Assembly (NCBI RefSeq): GCF_001729245.1 | Contig: NZ_CP015217.1 | Location: forward strand, 3,380,001-3,444,000 | DNA from: Leptospira tipperaryensis | Lineage (GTDB): Bacteria > Spirochaetota > Leptospiria > Leptospirales > Leptospiraceae | DNA length: 64,000 nt | Direction of reading: 5' to 3' | Shown here: positions 8,762 to 22,326 of the stretch, in pieces | How positions within the stretch are numbered: the stretch's first letter is position 1 | How the letters are laid out: every line of letters starts with the position of its first letter | The notes under the pieces: model-generated | The model's input: the letters and a program-made list of their open reading frames with translations, nothing else | Databases searched by the model: none | Told to the model about the DNA's origin: nothing | Made by a program: the position numbers and the translations under genes

Positions 8762-9469
8762 TCAGAGTCCGTTCGTTTCGGACAAATGTCGGATCAACTC
8801 CGAAAGAGTTTGAATGTCTCCGTCTTCTCTTTTTAAATAAGACCTCCAACCGAGTGATTTCGGAACAACTACGTCGAGATCGAATTTATCTCCGCAATAG
8901 ACCAAGGCTTCCGAAGGAAGATTTACAAGACGCATCGCTTCTTCGAAAATTTTCGGAGACGGTTTTTCGTATCCGAATTCCGCACTTACAATCACAGGAT
9001 TCAAATGTTCTAATATTCCTTTCGCATCGAGCAAATCTCTCAGACGATGATCCCAATTGGAAATCGCGCCCAGACCCCAGCCTTGAGTTTTGCAAAAATC
9101 TTTGAGCTCCCAAAAACCGGGATCCACTTCCCAGAGTTCCGGATCCGCAAATCGATTGTAGATGATCGGAAACGCTTTTTCCAAAGGAACACTTTCCGGA
9201 ATTCTTGAGAGAAAGTCGTTTAACAATTCTTTCCACCACCCCGGAGTTCCGCCTGGATGAAATTGATACTTATCTCGGTGATCGGGAGGAGCGTTCTCAT
9301 TCATCTTATGCCAGGCTTCGGAGAAAGCTTTTCGAAAAATTTCACCCGCATTCTTTTCTTTTTTCAAGCCCGCGTCCAAAAGGATCTCAAGATACGTTTC
9401 TCCCGCGGCTTTCTTTAAGTGAAGAATGGTGTCTCCCACATCCAAAAATAAATAACGATTATGACTCAC
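8762..9469 (-). CDS. HAD-superfamily hydrolase (REG-2/HDHD3-like)
   Basis: A 235-aa protein with the HAD motifs: LDVGDTIL at about 9-16 with nucleophile D10, a large helical cap (about 25-100), AISNWDH as motif II, K in FGYEKPSPKIF as motif III, and VYCGDKFDLDV as motif IV. The HPGGTPGWWKELL segment in the cap is typical of the REG-2-like (HDHD3) subgroup. Members are phosphatases or dehalogenase-like enzymes. The substrate is unknown. Position +2 after the nucleophile is Gly rather than Asp, seen in some members of the group. Confidence 0.85.
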   Translation of the reverse strand: MSHNRYLFLDVGDTILHLKKAAGETYLEILLDAGLKKEKNAGEIFRKAFSEAWHKMNENAPPDHRDKYQFHPGGTPGWWKELLNDFLSRIPESVPLEKAFPIIYNRFADPELWEVDPGFWELKDFCKTQGWGLGAISNWDHRLRDLLDAKGILEHLNPVIVSAEFGYEKPSPKIFEEAMRLVNLPSEALVYCGDKFDLDVVVPKSLGWRSYLKREDGDIQTLSELIRHLSETNGL

Positions 9470-9579
9470 AAGACTGAGTTTCGGAAACCCTTTTGTTTTT
9501 GCATCCAGGTTTCGAAAGCGATTCCTCTAAAATCAAAAATGGCTTGTAAGAGTAATTCTAAAGTTCATTCTAAGAATCT

Positions 9580-10275
9580 ATGTCAGGTGCAAATTTTTCC
9601 ATTGGGATCTTTATCTTTCCGGGCGTCACACAACTTGACTTCACCGGTCCCTTCGAAGTGTTCTCAAGAATTCCGAACGCAAAGGTATTCTTGTTCGCCC
9701 AATCAAAGGGAACGATTACTACGGAATCGGGAATGAAATTTATTCCCGACTATGACTTTTCAAATTGTCCGGACTTAGATATTCTTCTCGTTCCTGGCGG
9801 GTCCGGAACGACTCATCTGATGGAAGACTACGAGGTTTTAGAATTCCTAAAGAAGAAGGCCGAAAATTCTAAGTTTATAACTTCGGTTTGCACAGGATCT
9901 TTGGTGCTTGCGGCCGCGGGACTTCTCGACGGTTACAAAGCGACGACCCACTGGCTTTCCTTGGATGTCTTAAAATTATTTCCGGTTCAAATTTCGAGTG
10001 AACGGTTTGTAAAAGATCGCAATCGAATCACGGGCGGAGGAGTTACCGCGGGAATTGATTTTGCCCTTTTTCTGACTGCGGAATTTTTCGGGTCCGAACT
10101 CGCGGAAGAAATTCAATTGATGATAGAATACAATCCCGCCCCTCCCTTTACATCCGGTCATCCGACCACCGCGAGCTCCCACCTTGTGGACAAGGTAAAA
10201 GGAAGTCGGGAGACCGCTCAAAATCGAAGAAAGGCCGCGGCGATTCGAGTATTAGAATCTCGTTCTAAAACCTGA
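9580..10275 (+). CDS. DJ-1/PfpI family protein, isocyanide-hydratase-like
   Basis: A 231-aa DJ-1/PfpI protein. It starts with a typical strand ([20 protein letters not shown]) and has the nucleophile elbow SVCTGS with C104. Asp20 in QLDFTGP and the Cys environment match the cyclohexyl-isocyanide hydratase/InhA-like branch rather than the protease or glyoxalase branches. The C-terminal [17 protein letters not shown] stretch also fits. The likely role is a small-molecule hydratase or stress protein in the cytosol. The true substrate is not deducible. The gene ends 18 bases before a strong terminator. Confidence 0.85.
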   Translation: MSGANFSIGIFIFPGVTQLDFTGPFEVFSRIPNAKVFLFAQSKGTITTESGMKFIPDYDFSNCPDLDILLVPGGSGTTHLMEDYEVLEFLKKKAENSKFITSVCTGSLVLAAAGLLDGYKATTHWLSLDVLKLFPVQISSERFVKDRNRITGGGVTAGIDFALFLTAEFFGSELAEEIQLMIEYNPAPPFTSGHPTTASSHLVDKVKGSRETAQNRRKAAAIRVLESRSKT

Positions 10276-10293
10276 GCTTTTAGATTCTTCTGT

Positions 10294-10326
10294 AAAAGGG
10301 GAAATGTAGGAACTCCCCTTTTTTTT
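10294..10326 (+). terminator. Rho-independent terminator with repeat motif in its loop
   Basis: AAAAGGGGA at 10294-10302 pairs with TCCCCTTTT at 10314-10322 and the T-run continues to 10326. The loop and start of the right arm hold an exact GTAGGAACTCC (10306-10316), one of the interspersed motif copies. It serves the DJ-1/PfpI gene. Confidence 0.85.
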
Positions 10327-10496
10327 CGGAGATCTCAGAAGAATTCCTCCGTGAGGAAAATTTTGGGTCTTTTTTTCTTCCCTCCTCTCACCTCCAAATT
10401 CTTTAAGAAAACGTCGATTCTTTGCTAAAGAGACATAATTCTCCACTTAAAATTGAAAAGTAGGAACTGACACTTTTCCTATCTCTTGAGAAAGTC

Positions 10497-10545
10497 TTGA
10501 CCTTTAGTTACAAGTTACATATTTAGTTATTTGTAACTAAAGGAG
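10497..10545 (+). promoter_or_regulatory. Promoter with long palindromic operator
   Basis: A TTGACC -35 (10497-10502) and TATTTA -10 (10520-10525) stand 17 bp apart. A perfect 12-bp inverted repeat, CTTTAGTTACAA at 10502-10513 and TTGTAACTAAAG at 10531-10542, brackets the -10, and GTTACA is repeated inside at 10514-10519. The right arm runs into the AAAGGAG ribosome site (10539-10545). This is the expected layout for repression by the TetR protein encoded second in the operon. Confidence 0.8.
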
Positions 10546-10554
10546 AAAACGCAG

Positions 10555-11544
10555 ATGAAACAAAAGAAATTGGGCAACAACGGTCCTCAAGTTTCGGAAG
10601 TCGGCCTTGGATGTATGGGAATGTCGGATTTTTACGGGAACAAAGAAACCCGAGATCGTTCGGAAAGCATTCGGGCGATTCACGCAGCCTTGGACGCGGG
10701 AATCAATCTTCTCAACACCGGAGATTTTTACGGAATCGGACACAACGAGCTCTTGATCTCGGAAGCTCTCAAAACGACTTCCGCAAAACCTCTCCTAAGC
10801 GTGAAGTTCGGAGCGATGAGAACTCCTCAGGGCGGTTTTACGGGATATGACGCAAGACCTGCCGCGGTGAAAAACTTCGCGGCCTATTCTTTGGTTCGCC
10901 TGGGCGTCGATGTAATCGATATCTATCAACCTTCTCGAGTGGATCCGAACGTTCCGATCGAAGAAACCGTAGGTGCGATCTCAGAACTGATAAAAGAAGG
11001 AAAGGTTCGTTACTTAGGTCTTTCGGAAGCTTCTCCGGAAAATATAAGAAGGGCGCATAAGATTCATCCTGTGACCGCGCTCGAGATAGAATATTCTTTG
11101 GCGACGAGACTCATTGAAAAGGAGATTCTTTCCACTGCAAGAGAACTCGGAATCGGAATCGTTCCGTATGGAATTCTTTCTCGCGGTTTGCTCTCCGGAA
11201 AAATTTCCGGAAATCTGCAAGAAGGAGATTTTAGATCCCATTCTCCTCGCTTTATGGGAAAAAACCTTGAATCCAATCTGGAGCGGGTCAATGTGCTTCA
11301 AGAACTCGCAAAGGAAAAGAACTGCACGCCTGCACAACTTGCAATTGCTTGGGTCCTTCATCAAGGAAACGATATCGTTCCTTTGTTGGGATCCACAAGA
11401 ACAAGCAGTCTGAAAGAAAACTTAGGAGCCCTCTCGATCGAATTGAGTCCTGAAGAATTGAGAAGAATCGGAGATTCTTTTCCGGAAGGATCTTTTCAAG
11501 GAGAACGTTATCCAGCTCCTCAGATGCAGACGGTAGCAAAATGA
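10555..11544 (+). CDS. Aldo/keto reductase
   Basis: A 329-aa TIM-barrel aldo/keto reductase. It has LGLGCMGMSDFYG-type N-terminal residues, LLNTGDFYG with catalytic Asp57 and Tyr59, Lys84 in LLSVKFG, and a C-terminal NADPH site (LLGSTRTSSLKENLGAL). The His normally before RVDP is Ser127 (YQPSRVDP), a substitution found in one clade of the family. It should reduce a carbonyl compound with NADPH in the cytosol. First gene of a two-gene operon with a TetR regulator three bases downstream, under the palindromic operator at 10502-10542, so it is probably induced by the compound the regulator senses. Confidence 0.9.
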   Translation: MKQKKLGNNGPQVSEVGLGCMGMSDFYGNKETRDRSESIRAIHAALDAGINLLNTGDFYGIGHNELLISEALKTTSAKPLLSVKFGAMRTPQGGFTGYDARPAAVKNFAAYSLVRLGVDVIDIYQPSRVDPNVPIEETVGAISELIKEGKVRYLGLSEASPENIRRAHKIHPVTALEIEYSLATRLIEKEILSTARELGIGIVPYGILSRGLLSGKISGNLQEGDFRSHSPRFMGKNLESNLERVNVLQELAKEKNCTPAQLAIAWVLHQGNDIVPLLGSTRTSSLKENLGALSIELSPEELRRIGDSFPEGSFQGERYPAPQMQTVAK

Positions 11545-11547
11545 AAT

Positions 11548-12165
11548 ATGCCCAGAACAGGCTTAACGCCGGAAGAACTCTATAACAAAGCGCTCGATTC
11601 CACGGAGACGGAAATTCGTAAGAATGGGGTCGAGCGTTTGAAACTGACCGACATCGCGAGGGATCTTAAAGTCAGTCACGCGGCCTTATACAAATTTTTT
11701 TCAGATAAACAATCTCTCTTGGACGAAGTTTCCAAGAGATGGTTGGATAGAATCGATCGGGAACTGGAAAGAATTTCCGCAAAAGAAGAACCGGTCGATG
11801 GAATTCTAAGAGAATGGTTTCTCAAACTTCATTCTATGAAACGGGAAAAAATTCTCGTGGATCCAAGACTTTTCACTGCCTTCAATCTCTCAGCGGAAAA
11901 AACAAGACCCTTTGTCGTTTCTCATCTTTCTACGATGTCCAGACTTTTAGAAGATCTGATTTCGAAGGGAATGAAATCCGGAATGTTTCATTGTTCCAGT
12001 CCGAAGGAAGGTGCGAGAATTCTTTTTGAAGGAACTGCTGCGTTTCATCACCCGAGACTCGTTTTAGAATCGATCGAGGAAGAAAGAACTCCTCTCTTGG
12101 AAGCTCTTCTGGAAACTCTACTCTCCGGTTTGAAAACGAAGTCCCCTGAAGTATCGAAAAAGTAG
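11548..12165 (+). CDS. TetR-family regulator of the aldo/keto reductase operon
   Basis: A 205-aa protein whose first 60 residues form a TetR DNA-binding domain (GVERLKLTDIARDLKVSHAA, then LYKFFSDKQSLLDEV). The C-terminal domain is helical and carries a LILFEGTAAFHHP-like stretch near 155. It starts three bases after the reductase stop and is co-transcribed with it. The perfect inverted repeat over the operon promoter is its likely binding site, giving autoregulation (inferred). Its TAG stop (12163-12165) lies inside an exact GTAGGAACTCC motif copy. Confidence 0.88.
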   Translation: MPRTGLTPEELYNKALDSTETEIRKNGVERLKLTDIARDLKVSHAALYKFFSDKQSLLDEVSKRWLDRIDRELERISAKEEPVDGILREWFLKLHSMKREKILVDPRLFTAFNLSAEKTRPFVVSHLSTMSRLLEDLISKGMKSGMFHCSSPKEGARILFEGTAAFHHPRLVLESIEEERTPLLEALLETLLSGLKTKSPEVSKK

Positions 12166-12223
12166 GAACTCCTCTTTCAAGCTATTTTACGATTTGAATC
12201 CTTTGTCGTAACAATTAGACAAT

Positions 12224-13441
12224 TCAATGCGACTGATGAGGATGTAGTAGATGAGGCTCGTCTAAATCTTTCCAGAGCGCGGAATTCCCAATCGTAATCG
12301 AAGCCTCATGAATTTCGTGTAGGAACTCCTCTTCTTTTCCCGGATCTTTTTTCTTATCCTTCGAATCCAAGGATTCTTTCAGGCTCGCAAGAATCTTATC
12401 CAACAAAAAATTGATCGGCTTATCCCAAATCGCAGACGTCGTAACGATCACAATTCTCCGATGTGGGATCACATACACAAACTGGCTTCCCTTCCCGTTC
12501 GCCATAAATGTTTTTTTCCCTTCGAACTGATGAGTCCAGAGTTGATATCCGTAGTTCTGCGCCGCTCCGGGTTGAATCGCTTGTTTGACCCATTCCGGTT
12601 TAAGAATTTTCTTACCACGGAAAGTTCCATTGTCTAGATACAACATTCCTAATTTAGCCATATCGATGGATTTCAATCGAAGACCAAAACCTGCGGTCTG
12701 TCTTCCGGAAGGAGACGTATACCATTCATAACCTTTGAAATCGAGCCAAGAGAAAAGAGTCTTTTCGGCAAATTGTAAAAGAGTCATACCCGATTTATTT
12801 TCAAGAACGGCCGCAGCCAATTGAGAATCTCCGTTGCTATAATCGAACTTGGTTCCCGGCTTATCTTTGACTTCGGGTAACAGCGCGATGACGAGAGGAT
12901 CCTCCGCAGTTCGGATATCATCCCTTTCCGGAAACTCGGACCAACGCATTCCGGAAGCCATGTGTAAAACGTCTCTCAAACGAAGAGATTCTTTTCCCTC
13001 TAAAAGAGGAAAAGGTAAATTTCCAAGAGAACGAAGTGAGTTCATAACGGGTTCGTCTACATTTTTTAGAACTCCTTCTAAATTAAGAATTCCTAATAGA
13101 GTAGACGTGACGGTTTTCGTCACGGAATATACGCTATGATTGTGATTGCGTGTAACACCGCCGGCATAACGTTCCATTACGAGTTTTCCGTCCTTAACAA
13201 TCAGTAAAGATCGGACTTCGATTCCTTCTTCTCGAATGGATTTTGATAAACGAATCAGAGGAATCGAATCTAAGGAAACCTCTTCGGGAAACGCGACTGG
13301 AAATCCTTCAAAGGGAGTTCGATCCAGTTGTTTCGGAGGAAAAGAACGCGAGGCGCTTTTTAAATGAAGCTCGCCTTCCGGTTGAGCGGAAGCGCAGGAA
13401 AGAATCAATCCGATCCAAATCAGAATAAGCCAAATTCTCAT
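12224..13441 (-). CDS. Serine beta-lactamase-like hydrolase, predicted lipoprotein
   Basis: A 405-aa protein with a signal peptide ending in LILSC (Cys16), so it is probably lipidated. It belongs to the class C beta-lactamase/penicillin-binding-like serine hydrolases: the SVTK tetrad (Ser106, Lys109) lies in HSVYSVTKT, a DYSNGDSQ box provides the Tyr-x-Asn element, and GKGSQFVYV near the end stands for the third box. Such proteins are esterases or D-amino-acid peptidases more often than true lactamases. The C-terminus is His-rich ([11 protein letters not shown]). An exact GTAGGAACTCC copy falls inside the gene at 12319-12329, the only clearly coding copy. Confidence 0.87.
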   Translation of the reverse strand: MRIWLILIWIGLILSCASAQPEGELHLKSASRSFPPKQLDRTPFEGFPVAFPEEVSLDSIPLIRLSKSIREEGIEVRSLLIVKDGKLVMERYAGGVTRNHNHSVYSVTKTVTSTLLGILNLEGVLKNVDEPVMNSLRSLGNLPFPLLEGKESLRLRDVLHMASGMRWSEFPERDDIRTAEDPLVIALLPEVKDKPGTKFDYSNGDSQLAAAVLENKSGMTLLQFAEKTLFSWLDFKGYEWYTSPSGRQTAGFGLRLKSIDMAKLGMLYLDNGTFRGKKILKPEWVKQAIQPGAAQNYGYQLWTHQFEGKKTFMANGKGSQFVYVIPHRRIVIVTTSAIWDKPINFLLDKILASLKESLDSKDKKKDPGKEEEFLHEIHEASITIGNSALWKDLDEPHLLHPHQSH

Positions 13442-13780
13442 ATTTTAATTCAGTCTTGAATAATAGACTTTCAAATCGATTCTTTTTCTTTTGAATTCTA
13501 CTTTTTTGAAATTTCTTTCCTAATTTACGGTAGTTGGTGCGCATTCTATGGATTCTTTTTTACGCGAGAGCATCTAACTTCGAAAAATGAAAGACTTTGT
13601 TCCATTTCAGTTCCAAACGTTAAAATCATCAGCTTCTCGTTGGAATACTCGAAGGCTAAGTCTTTTGCATTTTTCACAAAAAGAATTATAGATTCATCCG
13701 AGTTCTCCCTTTTGAATTTGTGTAGCTTTTTTACAATCTTTTGAAACAATCAAGATGGAACGGATCATTCGACAAATCAG
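13442..13780. other. Intergenic stretch, possibly with a small minus-strand ORF
   Basis: About 340 bases between two divergent genes. A minus-strand frame at 13546-13749 could give 67 aa (FEYSNEKLMILTFGTE within it), but it needs a TTG start and has no ribosome site, so I do not call it a gene. It might be a relic. No terminator or repeat was found here. Confidence 0.4.
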
Positions 13781-14266
13781 ATGAATTCAAGATGCATTCA
13801 ACATTCTTTTCTGATATTCCTAATCCTGATTCAGATCGCGAGCGTCTCTTGTCTTATGCGGATCGACTGGGACGGAAATGATAAGAATCTGAAAAAACCT
13901 CCCTCCCCCGACGCCTTTCCCACCGCCGAAGAAGCAAATCTTACGCAAGCCGAACGAGCCAGATTGATCAAAGAAGGAAAAAGAACCACCTTGGGTCCCG
14001 AAGGAATGGAATTGGTTCACGGAGGAGATCCTAATTTTTCTTACGAAAAATCTTGTACACAACTTCTTTCCAAGTGCCAAGGGAATTGTATGGAAGAATG
14101 GTATCCTTTCACTTCCATATTCTTACCGATCATCGGCTATCGAAGCGCGAAACAACGTCAGTGTATGGAAAGATGTAATCAATTCTGCAATCTTCCCTTA
14201 CCTACAAGAATTCTTTCGGGAGAAACGAGAACCTTTCCGACAAACCCCGGACCACAACCCCAATGA
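13781..14266 (+). CDS. Cys-rich lipoprotein, first of a pair
   Basis: A 161-aa predicted lipoprotein (IASVSC, Cys24) with a charged linker and a compact C-terminal module. The module's cysteines are C92, C99, C103, C128, C132 and C136, i.e. C-x6-C-x3-C, 24 residues, C-x3-C-x3-C. The next gene encodes the same pattern with a different linker, so the two are paralogues or partners. Outside the cytoplasm these cysteines would form disulfides, or possibly bind metal. I recognise no known domain. The helix-turn-helix spacing recalls twin Cx3C hairpins. The ribosome site is weak and the 3' end overlaps the next gene by 4 bases (ATGA). Confidence 0.8.
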   Translation: MNSRCIQHSFLIFLILIQIASVSCLMRIDWDGNDKNLKKPPSPDAFPTAEEANLTQAERARLIKEGKRTTLGPEGMELVHGGDPNFSYEKSCTQLLSKCQGNCMEEWYPFTSIFLPIIGYRSAKQRQCMERCNQFCNLPLPTRILSGETRTFPTNPGPQPQ

Positions 14267-14847
14267 AATTCAACAAAGACAAAACAAGTCGATGTTTCAG
14301 AATCATTTTAAGAATTTATATTTTTACTTCATTACTATTCCTGTTGACCGATTGTATTCGAAATACGCGCGCCTTTGAAACTTCTAAACCGACCAAGGCT
14401 CAGACAGATTTTCGTTCCGAGATGAAAGTCACTCAAATTCAATCCGGTTCCAAAGATTCGGAATCGGGCAAACCAGTTTACAAAGACGGGCGCGAGGTAA
14501 TCGCGACTTCCAGAGAATTCGATCCGGACCCTGCTCTCCTTGGAATCGAATTGGAAGAAACGGATGAAAGCGAAGAATCCAAAGAAAAAAAACCGAACGG
14601 ATCCGCGAAAGAAACACAAGATCGAAATTCTCAAGAAGCTTGGAAATACTCTTGTATCTTTCTTCACCCGGATTGTACGAAAGGATGTAAACGAAGTTTG
14701 AATCTAACGAGCCAATATGTCCGGACTTCCAACTCGGATCTGTTAGCCGAATGTGTCCGGAATTGCACTTCCAATTGTAGCGAGTATTTTGAGGAAAGTC
14801 GCAGAAGAAGCAGAGGCCCACGATCAGCACAACCCCGCACTCGATGA
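14263..14847 (+). CDS. Cys-rich lipoprotein, second of a pair
   Basis: A 194-aa protein with a membrane-directed N-terminus ending in FLLTDC (Cys31), probably lipidated. There is a long acidic and Lys-rich linker (about 60-125), then a module with C131, C138, C142, C164, C168 and C172. Its spacing, C-x6-C-x3-C, 21 residues, C-x3-C-x3-C, repeats that of the preceding protein. The Arg-rich tail ([15 protein letters not shown]) is odd for a lipoprotein. Translation is coupled to the first gene through an ATGA overlap. The function is unknown. The arrangement suggests a two-component envelope structure. Confidence 0.78.
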   Translation: MKFNKDKTSRCFRIILRIYIFTSLLFLLTDCIRNTRAFETSKPTKAQTDFRSEMKVTQIQSGSKDSESGKPVYKDGREVIATSREFDPDPALLGIELEETDESEESKEKKPNGSAKETQDRNSQEAWKYSCIFLHPDCTKGCKRSLNLTSQYVRTSNSDLLAECVRNCTSNCSEYFEESRRRSRGPRSAQPRTR

Positions 14848-14943
14848 CCTGAGTCCTGAATTTTATCCCATCAATTCATCTTATAGAATGAAAACTTCTT
14901 GCCAAGGGAAGAAAATGAATCAATCTTTCCCTCCGGAGAAACC

Positions 14944-15276
14944 ATGGCTGATTCAAATGAAATCATTGTATTTACCACTCTCAGTGATAGAGACCTCGCA
15001 GAGATCCAAATCTCAGAAATGCTCCAAGAAGGGATTATCATTTCCGGAACCATTTTTCCAGACGTAACGCTGATGTATCAGTGGGACGGAAAGATTGCGA
15101 TGGATACGGAAAATAAGATTATGATCAAAGCGAGAGCCGATCAGTATTCCAAAATCGAGGAATACATCATGAAACAACATCCGTATCTTGCTCCCGAAAT
15201 CATTCGGATGGACGTAAGTTTCGGATCGGAAAATTACAGAAAGTTTATCAAAACAAAGATAGAAAAAGCGGGTTAA
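14944..15276 (+). CDS. cutA: CutA-like divalent-cation tolerance protein
   Basis: The protein is 110 aa from the ATG at 14944, which has GGAG five bases upstream (14935-14938). A TTG at 14899 would add 15 unconserved residues. It follows the CutA1 pattern throughout: IIVFTTLSDRDLAEIQISEM, GTIFPDVTLMYQWDGKI, ENKIMIKARADQYSKIEEYI, and HPYLAPEIIRMDVSFG. CutA forms very stable trimers in the cytosol and has been linked to copper tolerance and signalling. The biochemical role is unclear. Its stop overlaps the stop of the convergent rhomboid gene. Confidence 0.9.
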   Translation: MADSNEIIVFTTLSDRDLAEIQISEMLQEGIIISGTIFPDVTLMYQWDGKIAMDTENKIMIKARADQYSKIEEYIMKQHPYLAPEIIRMDVSFGSENYRKFIKTKIEKAG

Positions 15277-15872
15277 TCTCCGCTTCCTAACAAATTCCGC
15301 ATTACTCTTCCTATAATCTGAGGATCGAGTAAAAGTGCGAAAGCGATTCCGCACAACGCACCCCAGAGATGCGCGTCGTGATTGATTCCGTCCGACTGAG
15401 AACTCTTAGAAGAATAATAAGTATAGGCCAAATACAATACCGCGTAGATCGCTCCCGGAATCGGGATCGGAATAAACATCATATAAAGAGAAAGGCCCGG
15501 ATAAAACAGAACGGTCGCGAACAATACTCCGCAGACCCCACCCGAAGCGCCTAACGTAGCATAAAGAGGATTGTCTAAATTCTTTCTCCAGGAAATAACG
15601 CTCGTGATCAAAATCGTCCCGAGATAAAAGAGAACGTATTTTACCGGACCGACCGTCTGTTCCAAATTCTTTCCAAAAGAATAAAAGGAAACCATGTTAA
15701 AAATCAAATGCATCCAATCCGCGTGAATAAATCCGGATGTTAAGAGAGTATAATAATTCTTATCTCTTTCGAGCCGATACGGAGTTAAAATAAATTTCCG
15801 AAGTTGTGTTTCGGAAGAGAAACACCAAGCGCTGACGGCGAAAGTGACGACACAAATCAATATTGTAATCAA
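15273..15872 (-). CDS. Rhomboid-family intramembrane serine protease
   Basis: A 199-aa protein with six predicted membrane helices. It shows the rhomboid features HADWMHLIFNM (H50, H55, N59), the GASG loop with catalytic Ser110, and His168 in NHDAHLWGALCG. Rhomboids cut transmembrane substrates within the membrane. It begins 18 bases after the uvrB stop and is the last gene of the six-gene minus-strand operon. Substrates may include membrane or surface proteins. None can be named from the sequence. Confidence 0.9.
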   Translation of the reverse strand: MITILICVVTFAVSAWCFSSETQLRKFILTPYRLERDKNYYTLLTSGFIHADWMHLIFNMVSFYSFGKNLEQTVGPVKYVLFYLGTILITSVISWRKNLDNPLYATLGASGGVCGVLFATVLFYPGLSLYMMFIPIPIPGAIYAVLYLAYTYYSSKSSQSDGINHDAHLWGALCGIAFALLLDPQIIGRVMRNLLGSGD

Positions 15873-15890
15873 GATAAATTCCTGTGGTTT

Positions 15891-17891
<2,001 letters not shown>

Positions 17892-17896
17892 CTTTG

Positions 17897-18565
<669 letters not shown>

Positions 18566-18610
18566 ACTTTATCCATTTAGATGCAGAATTCTGAAAGTGT
18601 AAATCCGTTT

Positions 18611-19072
18611 TTACCAGGACTTAATTTGGCGCATCGCTTCATAAGAAATCACGGCGACTGAATTGCTTAGATTCAAACATCGGGATGAATCTTCCATCGG
18701 AATTTTTAAGATCTTTTCCTCATTCCAAGATTTTTTCATTTCTTCGGGAACTCCCGAAGTTTCATTTCCGAAGAGAAAAGCGTCTCCCGACTTATATTCG
18801 ACTGACGTATAAGAGCGTTTACCGTGCACCGAGACCAAATACAAATTTGATTCAGGAGGAAGAACCTCTTTATATTCTTCTAAAGAAGAATGGAGTGAAA
18901 TTTTTACCTTATCCCAATAATCCAAGCCCGCGCGACGCGCGGCCTTTTCGGAAAGATCGAAGGAAGCTTGTCCGATGATGTGAAGATCCGCTCCCAACGC
19001 GACACAGAGCCTCGCGATATTTCCTGTGTTGGGAGGGATTTCCGGTCTGTAGAGACCTATATGCAGAGACAT
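18611..19072 (-). CDS. trmL: tRNA (cytidine(34)-2'-O)-methyltransferase
   Basis: A 153-aa SPOUT methyltransferase matching TrmL in length and motifs: HIGLYRPEIPPNTGNIARLC at the start, FGNETSGVPEE as the AdoMet-knot motif 2, and IPMEDSSRCLNLSNSVAVIS as motif 3. The enzyme methylates the ribose of the wobble base in certain leucine tRNAs. It lies 4 bases after the S1-domain gene in the operon. Confidence 0.95.
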   Translation of the reverse strand: MSLHIGLYRPEIPPNTGNIARLCVALGADLHIIGQASFDLSEKAARRAGLDYWDKVKISLHSSLEEYKEVLPPESNLYLVSVHGKRSYTSVEYKSGDAFLFGNETSGVPEEMKKSWNEEKILKIPMEDSSRCLNLSNSVAVISYEAMRQIKSW

Positions 19073-19076
19073 AGAA

Positions 19077-20224
<1,148 letters not shown>

Positions 20225-20228
<4 letters not shown>

Positions 20229-21595
20229 TTTTTCCCTCTCTTTTTTTGACTGGAAGTGGATTCCTTTTTTTCAGGCGGATAGGAAATTTCACCGGCGATC
20301 GTTTTACGAAGAGATTTCAAATTCTTTAAACTGATCATCGGGTCTTCCGTAAATACGTTGATATAAGCGGGCTTTCCTTCTCGTATCTTTCCTTCGTGCG
20401 GAGCTTCTAAGAAGGAACACGTGGACTCGGTTGCGATCCGAATCGTTTCTTCGTTTCCTAAAACGGAAGACAGAATTTCCATCTCCTTCCAACCGCCTAT
20501 TCCCGGATGAACGTGAAGATAACCGGTGCCCGATGCGAGAAGCATCCCTTGACTCAGATTTTTTTGTCTGACTAAAAAAGCAAGATAGGATTTGTATTCT
20601 CTTTCCGCATTCTCCCTTTCTTCGTCTTTTAGATTGGTGAGTTTACCGGCAAATTCCGGTTCCGGAGAAAGATTCTTTGCAAAGAAAGGGCTCCATTCTT
20701 TCAGAGAATTGAGATCCGTTTCCCACTCGGGAGTTCCCGCGAGTTTTTGATAGTAGTAAACGGAAAACATAGGGCCCCAGTTCAGATTTCGAAACACACC
20801 GGGAGAAATTCTTCCCGCAATTCCATCGGGAACCGGATGAAAGAGTGTAGGAATTCCCGCGTTGATTCCTTCCAAAATGCTGAACTCGTCGCCAAAGGCG
20901 GATAACGCTAGTTTCATTCCTTCGGCGTCGGCGACTTTTTTTAACTGATATAAAAACGGACCGTCAAAGGCAAACGTTTCGCCTTCCTGATAACGATAGA
21001 AAAGATGCACGGGAGAATTCGGTCTTTTCTTCATTCTCGCAACCGCGTCTCCGGAAGAACGTATCACTGTATAACCTGGGAGGTTTCCTAAATTCTTAGT
21101 TTCCGCGCTTTCCGCGATCCAAGGAGAATCTGACTTTCGAACCCAGGGAACATACTTGCCGGACCTGAGCGCGTCTTTGGAAAGTGTTTCAACCCAAGTA
21201 GGATCTCCCACGGAAAAAACTCCGGTAAAACCGTGAGCTAAAAGAGATTGGAGAGAAAGAAAAACTCCCGCTCTATCTTTTTGTCCTCCGAGAGAATCCG
21301 TGGAAAGAGTTACATTCGAATCACAAAAACCCGGAAGCGCATAAGAAATTTTTCCGGAAAAAGAATTTATCTTTTTGATCGAGATAACTTTTCCGTTTTC
21401 AATTCGGATCTCGGATACATCCGAGTATTCTTTTTTTCCGGGAAGCAGATAACGCACTCCGCTTAAAGTAAAAGACTCTGCAAAGAGCGACGGAGAGATA
21501 GACAATAGCATCAAAGAAAATGCAGTCAGCTTAAAAAGAAAGCGTCGCGTCTTTGTTTCTAAAAGATGCTCCTTTTTTCCCTTTCTAACAATCAC
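20225..21595 (-). CDS. Secreted amidohydrolase-like protein lacking metal ligands
   Basis: The protein is about 456 aa from a GTG at 21595, or 468 from an ATG at 21631. No start has a convincing ribosome site. A hydrophobic segment (FKLTAFSLMLLSISPSLFAES) looks like a signal peptide. The body follows the imidazolonepropionase/amidohydrolase order: an N-terminal strand region, ISYALPGFCDSNVTLSTDS where the PGFxDxHxH metal site should be, HGFTGVFSVGDPT, and a C-terminal GKPAYINVF strand. The HxH ligands are absent (SNV), so it is unlikely to be a normal metal hydrolase and may be a binding protein. First gene of the uvrB operon. Confidence 0.65.
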
Positions 21596-21633
21596 TCTCT
21601 TGACAAACAAAACAGATTCAGGAATGTTCATGG

Positions 21634-22326
<693 letters not shown>

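Noticed and set aside
13546..13749. 67-aa minus-strand ORF
   Set aside because: It needs a TTG start, has no ribosome site and resembles nothing I know. It is noted only as a possible relic.
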